NCBI GenBank assembly: GCA_907163375.1
Contig: CAJQUW010002158.1
Location: 62,001-126,000 of the forward strand
From: Prostheceraeus crozeri
Lineage: Eukaryota; Platyhelminthes; Polycladida; Euryleptidae
Direction: 5' to 3'
Length of the DNA: 64,000 nt
Shown: piece after piece, positions 56,400 to 64,000 of the stretch
How the letters are laid out: every line of letters begins with the position of its first letter
Numbering within the stretch: position 1 is the first letter of the stretch
Made by a program: the position numbers and the translations under genes
Notes under the pieces: generated by a model
What the model was told of the DNA's origin: nothing
Database searches by the model: none
The model's input: the letters and a program-made list of their open reading frames with translations, nothing else

Positions 56400-56840
56400 A
56401 TGAACATGCATAGAGATGCAGTAAGTCATGGATAACCTTTTAAATCCTCACTAACACGGATGGCTAAATGACGTTTTGGTAGCGCCAATGTATCGCATTT
56501 CGCAACGATCACATGAATATAAATATGAAACATTAGATTATAGGCCATTCGCAATAGGATATTTGTTTGGAAGGAAATTTTGGATTTTAGATATTTTATA
56601 AACAGATCAAATACGAACATTCGAGGGCAGCTCACTATCAATTTCAATTACCCGACGTTGTAACATATGGTAATTGGTGTCAATAAAGGGAACAGACCAG
56701 CACAGAATTTTCGTATTAGCGTTTTCACCTTCAGTAGCTGACTTGAGATGCTCTGATTCAATTTTTCTTTCTACTTGTAGTCGTATGCAGTCAATTGTAT
56801 TCATCTCATAGCCATTCTTAATGAAAAATATCATTAATTT
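56400..56840 (-). pseudogene. Penelope-like element fragment (linker and GIY-YIG start)
   Basis: Minus strand: FFIKNGYEMNTIDCIRLQVE (compare FIKNGFDIGTINRVKEKVE in the element at 57859), ILCWSVPFIDTNY, then in another frame IVAKCDTLALPKRHLAIRV, which corresponds to the CDRCEMRYVGATKRHLDTRI start of the GIY-YIG domain. Only the linker and nuclease start remain; broken. Confidence 0.7.
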
Positions 56841-56842
56841 TT

Positions 56843-56875
56843 TTGAAGATGGAATAAAGCATTCCGAAACATGTT
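56843..56875 (+). ncRNA. Hammerhead-like motif, decayed
   Basis: TTGAAGA, stem II GGAAT-AAAGC-ATTCC, GAAAC, AT, GTT. The first core base (C of CUGANGA) is T and no stem I partner is evident. It lies in opposite orientation directly at the truncated 5' edge of the minus-strand Penelope fragment, as the inverted arm does at 30252-30678. Confidence 0.45.
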
Positions 56876-56933
56876 CGGTTGAAGGAGCATTTGTGTTTTT
56901 TCTTTAAGATGAAGACGCTTGGGCAATTAAGCT

Positions 56934-56937
<4 letters not shown>

Positions 56938-56998
<61 letters not shown>
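56938..56998. repeat. (TA)n microsatellite
   Basis: About 60 bp of TA repeats, with a shorter TA tract near 57028. Confidence 0.95.
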
Positions 56999-57002
<4 letters not shown>

Positions 57003-57182
57003 TTTGACCAATTTATATATTGCTACAATATATATATATTTGACTTCATAAAATCGTTGTTATTTGCACCTGAAGATTAGAAAGCGCTTGTGCAATTTTG
57101 TGAGTTTTTCTTGTTGCCTTCAAATTGAATTGAATTAATACTATAATTTTACCAATTGTTGTGATCTATATTTTCATCAATG

Positions 57183-57183
<1 letters not shown>

Positions 57184-57222
<39 letters not shown>
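57184..57222. repeat. (TA)n microsatellite
   Basis: TA tract at the 3' edge of the Penelope-like element on the minus strand. Confidence 0.95.
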
Positions 57223-57224
<2 letters not shown>

Positions 57225-57271
57225 CGCAAAGTGTGTCCAGGAGCTTCATATTTCATAAGAAAGGACGATTG

Positions 57272-57320
57272 CTTTGACCGGACATGTTTCAATCATATAA
57301 TGATCATCATCAGCGGAAAG
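57272..57320 (-). ncRNA. Hammerhead ribozyme, type I candidate, 3' of a Penelope-like element
   Basis: Reading the minus strand: CTTTCCG, CTGATGA, stem II ATCAT-TAT-ATGAT, GAAAC, AT, GTC, CGGTCAAAG. The core is fully matched with cleavage after GTC. Stem I is CCG/CGG plus CTTT/AAAG across a TC bulge; stem III is AC/GT. The base of stem II has a T-T mismatch and a bulged G. It is in the same sense as, and downstream of, the Penelope reverse transcriptase, where such ribozymes are known. Confidence 0.65.
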
Positions 57321-57488
57321 TAACATGAAAGAGACATATCTTTCTTAAATACGTATTCACACACATTGAAATCAGTTCAGTTTGCAAGGCACGTAGCATA
57401 GAAGATAGTAAGCAGATAAAACTATAAAGACTTATTTACAAGCTACTTACAAAGTTAGAAGATAATATCTGCAAATAGGCATAACTAT

Positions 57489-58449
57489 CTACAGATTCAA
57501 AGACAAAGTGTATGAGCCGTTCCTTTCATTAGCGAGATTTTCGTTACTTTTTATTAAAATTGATTCAAGAATAAATGGTTGTTTGCATTTACCAATGATA
57601 GAAAAATTTTCTTTTTTAGGACAATGAGGGTGAGTGGATACTTCAGTTGGCGAAGGGTATCCTTTAAGGTTTTCTTTAATCCGAGTGTCGAGGTGGCGCT
57701 TCGTTGCGCCGACGTACCGCATTTCGCAACGGTCACACACATATCGGTACACGACAGAAGATTTTAGATCACTCGGAATTTTGTCTTTATTAGGAAACTG
57801 GTCTATGAGCTTGCATACTTTGTAAACCGGCCGAATCTCTATGCTCGGCGGAAGCCGATTATTCAAGGAGCGAATTTTGCATTTCATTTTCAGCTTGACT
57901 GATGAAAGGAACGGACCACACTACTCTCGTTTTCTGCACATCTTCATTCTTAGCCTGGGAATCATTCTTTTCTGATTCCCTGCACTCAATATTCCTTTCA
58001 ACTTTTTCTTTTACTCGGTTTATGGTTCCAATGTCAAAACCATTTTTTATAAAGATACTTGAGATCTCATTTGCCGATGCCTCATATAACCTGCGACTGG
58101 TGCAGATTTTACGAGCTCTATAAAATAAAGAGCGCATAGCAGACAACCTGTAAGAGATGGGGGCGTAAGCAGAGCGAGGCATATAAATGCCAGTGTTGGT
58201 AGATTTGATATGAAAATCAATCTCCACACCAAAGTTACACGAAATGTTCGTATCAAGGAAGACGACCTGATCGTCTTTGCTCAATTCCATAGTAAACTTG
58301 ATGCTATCATCAAGGGAATTCAAAAATTTCAGAAAACTGCTTGCTTGGTCATCATTTTTGAAGATGGCCAAACAATCGTCCACATATCTCCCGTAAAACA
58401 TGGGAGACAGGCCTTGAAAACTATCAAACTTGGATTCGATCATGTCCAT
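57489..58449 (-). pseudogene. Penelope-like reverse transcriptase/GIY-YIG, 5'-truncated
   Basis: The first frame (58449-57859) has FTMDMIESKFDSF, the catalytic YVDD in MFYGRYVDDCLAIF, VVFLDTNI and a linker. The second (57887-57489) has the GIY-YIG start VCDRCEMRYVGATKRHLDTR and a C-terminal FILESILIKSNE. The part upstream of FTMDM, holding RT motifs 1 to 4, is absent: a mariner lies there instead. Broken, with about one frame break visible. Confidence 0.85.
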
Positions 58450-58480
58450 GGTAAAGATAAATCCAAAATATCTATATATA

Positions 58481-59767
58481 CGAGGGGTGAATGAAAAGTT
58501 CGCGGCCCGATATAGAAAAAAGCATATTTCGCATACGATACATATTTATTTTTCGACAATCGCCTCTACAATCAACGCACTTAGCCCAACGGTGCTGCAC
58601 TGCGCGGATCCCTTGCTCATAGAAGTGTGAGTCTTTGGAGTCCAGATACTCCTCAACGGCCTCCATGACGTCACTGTTGGATGCGAAGTGCTGACCACTG
58701 AGCTCCAATTTCATTTTTGGGAAGAGATGAAAGTCCGATGGTGCCAGATCAGGAGAATAGGGTGGATGGGAAATTATGTCAAACCCACAACCTTGGATGG
58801 CAGACATGGGGTAGCAGAGGTGTGAGCAGGCGCATTGTCTTGATGGAAGAGCACGCTTTTCGTGAGCTTCCCTCTCCGCTTGATCTTGATCTGCACTCGT
58901 AACTGCTGCAACAAATGAGCGACCAGTCTCTAGGAAGTCCAACAACAAAACTCCCTTCGAATCCCAAAAAATGGAGGCCATGACCTTTCCCGCGGACCTG
59001 GTGACCTTGGCTTTCCGCGGAGTTGGTGATCCTGGGTGCTTCCATTGTTTCGATTGTTCTTTCGACTCTGGCTGATAGTGGTGAACCCAAGTCTCATCCA
59101 TCGTAATGAACCGGTCCATGAAATTTTCAGGATCTCTTACGAACAGCGCCAGGTTGTCCCTTGAGATGAGAAAGCGGGCTCGTTTGTTCTCTGGTGTGAG
59201 CAGTCGTGGCACCCATCGAGCGGAAACTTTGTTCATGCCAAGTTCATGATGGATGATGTTATGGACACGCTCTTGTGAAATCTTCAGTTCGAAGGCTATC
59301 TTTCGCTCGGTTGTACGGCGATCATCAAGAATAATCTTTTGAACATGATCGATCACATCTTCTGTGCTCACTGTCACTGGTCTTCCACAACGGGATCATC
59401 TTCCAAGCTCTCTCTTCCTTGCTTGAATTCTGAAGCCCACTTATTGACTGTGGTGTAGGACGGAGCTTTCTCACCAAGTGTTCCAACCCTATCATCATGA
59501 ATCTCCTTTGGTGTGAGTCCTTTCAAGCCGAGATAACGAATGACAGCTCGATTTGAAACGTGATCCATCTTACGCAACACTTATCTGACTAACTGACTGA
59601 TAAGTTAGTAACTAAAGTTAAGTGGCTGTGGTTTACCAACAGTTCACCGGATCGACTGATCACTCGTCATGCGCCGTCAGCACATTCCATTGTATCAATC
59701 CACATGTGCATAATGGCCTGGCTTTAAGCTTTCTATGTCAGGCCGCGAACTTATCAATCACCCCTCG
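58481..59767 (-). mobile_element. Mariner transposon, nearly full length
   Basis: Inverted ends CGAGGGGTGAATGAAAAGTT / mirrored CGAGGGGTGATTGATAAGTT followed by CGCGGCC on both arms. TA duplication at 58479-58480 and 59768-59769. Total 1,287 bp, the usual mariner size. It is inserted next to the truncated reverse transcriptase of a Penelope-like element. Outside the TA, a 17-bp direct repeat TAAAGATAAATCCAAAA is found on both sides (58452-58468 and 59772-59788). Confidence 0.9.
58487..59580 (-). pseudogene. Mariner transposase, frameshifted
   Basis: The frame from 59580 gives the N-terminal helix-turn-helix (MDHVSNRAVIRYLGLKGLT, then TVNKWASEFKQGRESLEDDP). It loses one base in a C run before the expected RCGRP, and the frame from 59377 continues: TMDETWVHHYQPESKEQSKQ (first Asp) and HPPYSPDLAPSDFHLFPKMK (third Asp in the YSPDLAPSDFHLF signature, the D34D mariner type). 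The block with the second Asp (QDNAPAH) is readable only in another frame, so two compensating shifts flank it. About three breaks in all; the ends look intact, so it could be mobilised in trans. Confidence 0.9.
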
Positions 59768-59821
59768 TATATAAAGATAAATCCAAAAACGTGGAAAGTC
59801 AAGGAAAAGACTTAAGTGTAT

Positions 59822-59861
59822 GCCCTACCGGTTTCACTTGTAAACCAAGCTTCTCAAGGGC
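59822..59861 (-). ncRNA. Decayed hammerhead-like motif, 3' of a Penelope-like relic
   Basis: Minus strand: stem I GCCC/GGGC, TTGAGAA in place of CUGANGA, stem II GCTTG-GTTTA-CAAGT, GAAAC, CG, GTA. Stems I and II pair well but two core bases (C3 and G8) are changed, so cleavage is not expected. Confidence 0.45.
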
Positions 59862-59948
59862 GTTCAATTTAATGAAATCATATACAAAAATCAATGCATA
59901 ACATATCAAGCGGAGTCAATACCATAGCTGCAGAAAGATAGTCAAATG

Positions 59949-60617
59949 CTATGGATCACGATTGAGCAGTGGTTTGAGGATGTCTATACACTGCCTTTCT
60001 TTACTCTCTCTCTCTCTGTAGCATCTGTCACAATTAGGTGGAAGTTTCAAGATGGGAACTATGTTAAAAGGTGGGTCATAATTTTTGGAACACACATGAA
60101 TATGACGACTAACATGCAAAGCACGATATTTCTCATCCTTTACCTGTTGCCGATGAACTCTGGTCCTGGCCCGTAGAGTGTCTCCCGTTTGACCAACGTA
60201 TAGAGAGCACGGCAACCCCTGCATACCATGACATAGATGACGTCTTTCGAGTTGCAAGTCATGTTGTGTTTGATGCTAAAAGTTCGTTCTTTATTTAAAA
60301 TTTGTAATTAAATGCCTTGCCTGTTATTTATGGTCGCGACGTAAGCATCTTGATTGACCACACTTTGCTACACCCGTTAAAACAGGTCGATTATTTTTCG
60401 ATAGCATGTGCAACAAGGAAGAAGGCTGTCGATACGAGGGTCTGATGCGATATTCTTTAAAAGGATCGGTAAGCGTCAGACTTGAAAAAACAGGAGAGAT
60501 CACATCTTTGAAAAAGTTAGGATTGTTAGGATTGAACATATGGAATGATTTTTGTATCATTGTCTTGAACTTCAGCTGAGTTAGTAAAGGATTTTGCTTT
60601 AGAGATTGCATCTTCAA
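59949..60617 (-). pseudogene. Penelope-like element relic, linker and GIY-YIG domain
   Basis: The upstream frame (60617-60324) holds FHMFNPNNPNFFKDVI, then YRIRPSYRQPSSLLHMLSKN and CGQSRCLRR (the C-rich linker before the nuclease). The downstream frame (60257-59949) holds PCSLYVGQTGDTLRARTRVH, the GIY-YIG core, and a C-terminal ERQCIDILKPLLN. The polymerase part is not found. It differs clearly from the element at 57489-58449, so two Penelope lineages are present. Confidence 0.75.
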
Positions 60618-60819
60618 TCAGGTTTTCAGGATAACCCAGAATTTTTCAGCCTATTATGCATTTCCGTTAACCTCATTTCTTTAGTTCTTTCATTTGAGAC
60701 AATCCTACAGATTCGGTTCGATAAAGCGTATGGAATATTGCGTTTCACATGTCACGATTATATATATTATATATATTTAATCAATTCCCAAAATATTTTT
60801 ATGAACAAAAAAACATCCA

Positions 60820-60869
60820 ATTCGGTACTCAGAGTTTCATGCGTCTAAAAACACAATCATCAGCCGAAT
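60820..60869 (-). ncRNA. Hammerhead ribozyme, type I candidate
   Basis: Minus strand: ATTCGG, CTGATGA, stem II TGTG/CGCA, GAAAC, a five-base loop, GTA, CCGAAT. Stem I pairs perfectly over six bases, every invariant core base is present and cleavage would follow GTA. Stem II is four pairs with one G-T; stem III is AC/GT. It lies upstream of and in the same sense as the 59949-60617 Penelope relic. Confidence 0.65.
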
Positions 60870-61203
60870 GAATTTCATATCCAAACTTGTTGCAGCAACA
60901 CCGGTAACACTAATCATTGTTGTAGACTTCAGCGTCCATCAGTGAGATTCTGCGTATCCTAGAAATTGTTTTCCCATTACTTTTGACATTAGAAATCAGT
61001 GATATCTCATTTTTACCGTCCAGCAATAGAGGTCATTTTACCTAAATCCCATAGCATTTTAATGAGTAGCAGAATTAGTAATAGGCCTAAATTGATAATC
61101 AATAAGCAATAAATTTGCAATTTGTTAATAAAAAGACAAAAATTCGAAACATGCATTTATCAAAACAGAGAAAAGTTCTAAATAGCAAATTAACATCGCT
61201 TAA

Positions 61204-62170
61204 TTAAGTCTTCTCATCGTTCACCTTCTTCACGTAGCGTTTGACGGAATTCTCCTTCTTGTGTCCTGTTACGCACTGTATGTCCTGCGCACTGAAGCCC
61301 ATATTGAACATGTTAGTAACCACAGTTGATCATATGCAGTGTAATGTATACGTTTTCGATAGTTTAGCTTTGCATGAAATTACTTTCATCAGATCACCAA
61401 TCTTGTGAACACCATCGACAAGTTTTTCGTGGTACCAATGCTGATCAGAAAACCAATTCTTTTTTGGCTTGTAAAATATGTGTTCACAATCGTCTGGCGA
61501 CTTATCGAGAAGTAGTTTTATGGCGCTGACGGGGCATGTACTTGGATTGCCGGTTGAGCACAACCTGGCTTGTTTCATATTTTCATTGTTGGAGTTAGAC
61601 ACCGTTGGTTGATGATTTTTCTGAATGTCATTCATGTATTTGATATCGATGTAGGTCTTGCCTCTGGAGTCTGTTTTTGTTATGATATTCTCCTTCTTTA
61701 AGTATCTGATCCATTCACGACCTCTGGTTCCAAGAAAGTACTCAATTACAAAATATACTTCTTCTTGAAGCACTTCGGGATTTGACCGATCAAAATATCT
61801 TCTCATCTTCTTCAAATCTTCTTCTTCGATTGCATTGAAATGCTGAGTTTCACCGCCATTTTTAAAGTATTCAGTAGCCATTGCTTTCAAGAGAAGATTT
61901 GCGCCATTGAACTCAATTTCGGTTATTATGTTTACATTAAGCATTAGTGGCGGAGAGTTGAAAAATTGCAAAAGTGCAGCTCTAATGCAGTTAAGAGTTG
62001 CAGGTGCACAAAATTGACATTTATTTGTTCTTAAAATTGAATAGAAAAATCCCAAATATTCCGCGAGCTCAGTTCTTTTCAATGACCTAAATCGGTTGAA
62101 AGATTTCGATTTGACAAAAGGACATAAATTTTTCAGAATAGCTCTTTTGTTGAACTGCTGTTGAATGTGG
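61204..62170 (-). pseudogene. Crypton-type tyrosine recombinase
   Basis: Minus-strand frame open from about 62170 to a UGA near 61328, then in the same frame to TAA at 61204. It reads LKRTELAEYLGFFYSILR, FNAIEEEDLKKMRRYFDRSN, EVYFVIEYFLGTRGREWIRY (first catalytic Arg region), a linker and YTLHCI, then after the UGA STVVTNMFNMGF, VTGHKKENSVKRYVKKV (GH and the Tyr nucleophile). This is the Crypton / DUF3504-like family. The UGA stands where the H-x-x-R motif needs its second catalytic Arg. Otherwise the gene looks intact. The N-terminal domain upstream of 62170 is missing or cut off by the neighbouring Harbinger sequence. Confidence 0.8.
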
Positions 62171-62174
62171 TATA

Positions 62175-62558
62175 GCGGCCTTTTGCAGTTTATCTAGCTC
62201 ATCGCTTGGTATTCACACACCAATTCTAAGGCCTATGACTGCGTCAGAAGAGAGATACAACCAAAAGCAAACCAGAACACGGATAACAGTTGAAAGATGT
62301 TTTGGTGTTTTGAAAAGGAATTTTTTATGTTTGCAGTATGGCCTTCGTTTGTCGCCTGTTAAATCATGTCGAGTCATGTTAGCGTGCTGCATTCTTCATA
62401 ATTATTTTTTGCGAAATGATGGCAGTCTTGAAGAAGATGAAGATCAAACTAATTTTGAAAAAGTCAGCGACTCGCTATTACCATCTGATGATTCTGCACG
62501 TGACGAATTAACAGGAAGAGCCTTCAGAAGCATTTTCATTCAACGCCACTTTTCTTAA
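62175..62558 (+). pseudogene. PIF/Harbinger transposase, C-terminal end
   Basis: The plus strand reads SSLGIHTPILRPMTASEERY, then RTRITVERCFGVLKRNFLCL, YGLRLSPVKSCRVMLACCIL and HNYFLRNDG. This is the C-terminal third of DDE_4 transposases, with the last catalytic Glu in the TVERCFGVLKR helix. The upstream catalytic domain is absent; the sequence changes to the Crypton at about 62170. The preserved end looks undamaged. Confidence 0.85.
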
Positions 62559-62980
62559 TGTCAAGTATCGAATTTTTTACTAGTTTGACTACGTTTGGCA
62601 AAATTGTTATTAATGTTAATAAGTGGGCCTAACCTTGAATAAACTAAATCTCCAATTTGTCTTCTACAAATTTCCATTTCAGGAAAATATTTTTAGCATA
62701 AGCCTAAGCCTTGATTAGGAATTACGATGAAAACATAAGAAATTACTTATTCGGAGTGATAGTGACTATATTCTTTGTGAAGTTATTCTTTGTTAGTTAT
62801 TTGTGAATATGTGACCTTATGTATAGTTTTGGATTATTAAAAAAACATATGATTGTTATACAAATATGAATAACGCTATAGTATTAGGGGTCTAAATCAC
62901 TTTATTGACCATTAAAAGTAAAAAGATAGGAATATCGGATAGCATTTATTTGTTAGGTAATATGAAAGCCAAAAAATAGT

Positions 62981-63186
62981 TCACAATGCTTCTGAATTTG
63001 ATAATGTTTGGAAAACGGAGAACCCGTCTTCGCCTAAATCTTGTTCATCTTTATTCAAATTCCGTTGAATCTTTGTTAAAATTTGTATTTTCATTTTGTG
63101 CTCTTCTTTGTACCATGTATGCATGTCTGTCAATAACTTCATTTTCACTACGTGCTCCTCCTCCTTGCATCCTGCTCCCTCGCGAC
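62981..63186 (-). CDS. Harbinger Myb-like protein, last exon
   Basis: The exon follows an acceptor (TTTTCGACTTTTCAG) at 63187 with two bases of a split codon, in phase with the exon ending at 63469. It encodes a charged coil: KEEEHVVKMKLLTDMHTWYK, EEHKMKIQILTKIQRNLNKD, and a short tail to the stop at 62981. Such coiled C-termini are usual for the Myb-like partner of Harbinger transposases. Confidence 0.65.
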
Positions 63187-63468
63187 CTGAAAAGTCGAAA
63201 ATACACGTTAGCATTCGGTAACTGCATCTATGTATATATGGTTAAATACGTTATTGTAGCTAAATTATTTCAGATGACCATCTATGTTTCCATAAACGAG
63301 AGTTCAACTCTGCACTCACCAATGCGACGTTTTATTGGTTTTTTAAATGTATTTGCGGATCTATCTCCGATCTCCAATTTTGAACTTTCTTTTTCTAAAA
63401 TATAAACTGTCAGTATAGCCTATAACCAATGTAAAATACCGTAAGTTGAAAAATCTAAGCCTACTCAC

Positions 63469-63892
63469 CATTCTCAATGTCTCCTTTTTCCTCGTGCAGG
63501 AGAGCATCCGAATCATTAACTCCCGTTAATGGATCAAATGATGTGCTCGGAAGCAAGCTCATCGCGGCTTCAGAAACAGGATCAATTTGAACCGGATTCT
63601 TTACATCTTTTGCCTTCTTCTTCATGCCTCTCCACAACTTAGAAAGCTGCTTTGTATCTCTTGATATGGGACTGCGACTATTAAATTCGGTTTCTATCTT
63701 TTTCCATGTTTCGTTTTTCTTTTTAATAGATTCTGCATCATACTGTTTTGAATCTACGATTTTTACCATTTCTCCACAATTTACAATATCCATTAATATC
63801 AATTTTTCTTCTTCGGTTACATTCTTTGCACCGAGGATTTGCTCATGATGATGACTTATCTTGCTTTGAAGTAACTTCTCTGTGAGGAACAC
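63469..63892 (-). CDS. Harbinger Myb/SANT-like protein, DNA-binding exon
   Basis: It encodes VTEEEKLILMDIVNCGEMVK, then KKKNETWKKIETEFNSRS and DTKQLSKLWRGMKKKAKDVK, the three-helix Myb/SANT-like domain with its spaced Trp residues. It ends at a donor (AATG|GTGAGT) at 63468, phase 1. A possible acceptor (GTTCCTCACAG) at about 63879 suggests that the true start is in an upstream exon rather than the in-frame start at 63892. It lies convergent to the transposase end at 62175-62558, the usual two-gene layout of Harbinger elements, in which this protein carries the transposase to the DNA ends. Confidence 0.7.
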
Positions 63893-64000
63893 ACGCGCTT
63901 ATGAATGACGTCATGAAACGTCATTGGCCAATGACTAATTAGTTGTTGGTTTTGCATTGACTATTGATTTAGCCGCTGACTTCACTTAGTCGTTGACTGG

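Noticed and set aside
57073-57100. CTGAAGATTAGAAAGCGC considered as another hammerhead
   Set aside because: The GAAA and cleavage-site parts are missing and no stem I or stem III is visible.
1-64000. Search for retrovirus or LTR elements, Polintons and CRISPR arrays
   Set aside because: No long direct terminal repeats, gag/protease/integrase signatures, capsid or type B polymerase motifs, or regularly spaced repeats were seen.

Overview
The window looks like repeat-rich, AT-rich nuclear DNA of an animal, probably a marine invertebrate. The grounds are introns with GT-AG sites, a single-exon seven-helix receptor, and an unusually varied set of animal-type mobile elements: Penelope-like (PLE) elements with GIY-YIG nucleases, R2-like and CR1-like LINEs, mariner, Tc1, pogo, piggyBac, PIF/Harbinger, hAT-like and Crypton elements, and many MITEs. 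Repeated AGGCCTA-type words hint at an echinoderm or hemichordate, but that is only an impression. No rRNA, CRISPR array or retrovirus/LTR element was seen.

Layout. 1-3400: a DNA transposon of a superfamily I cannot name, with ~110-bp inverted ends, whose transposase is split by a 1-kb MITE (family A). 4.4-24.3 kb, minus strand: three exons of one host-like gene that join in phase and encode a chain of ubiquitin-like (beta-grasp) segments. Its introns hold nested repeats: an inverted-repeat element with a second palindromic element inside it (5.8-7.1 kb), a CR1-like LINE scrap cut by a 4.8-kb TIR element (7.85-13.2 kb), and a 4.6-kb interval with piggyBac-like ends whose right end holds a hAT-like MITE (14.7-19.3 kb). 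25.2-29.0 kb: an exact 130-bp tandem duplication, then an R2-like LINE relic cut by MITE family A. 29.8-31.9 kb: a PLE scrap and a PLE flanked by 427-bp inverted arms. 35.4-39.9 kb: two inverted copies of an unknown coding segment bracketing a family A MITE and a 1.6-kb piggyBac element. 43-45 kb: the fourth family A copy and a Tc1 relic. 46.3-47.4 kb: a divergent seven-helix receptor on the minus strand, the clearest host gene. 48.25-49.7 kb: a pogo transposase open except for three UGA codons. 51-54 kb: palindromic MITEs and a Myb/SANT-like gene cut by two insertions, each with a clear target duplication. 56-61 kb: a nest of PLE relics, TA microsatellites, several hammerhead-ribozyme-like motifs and an almost complete mariner. 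61.2-63.9 kb: a Crypton tyrosine recombinase abutting a PIF/Harbinger element with its Myb-like partner gene.

The genes do not form a pathway. The window is a layered record of insertions around two host-like genes. The points most worth a second look are the multi-ubiquitin-like gene, the cluster of hammerhead-like motifs tied to PLE relics, the unassigned transposon at the left edge, and the insertions whose removal restores a reading frame, which allow relative dating. All calls come from reading the sequence; no database search was possible.
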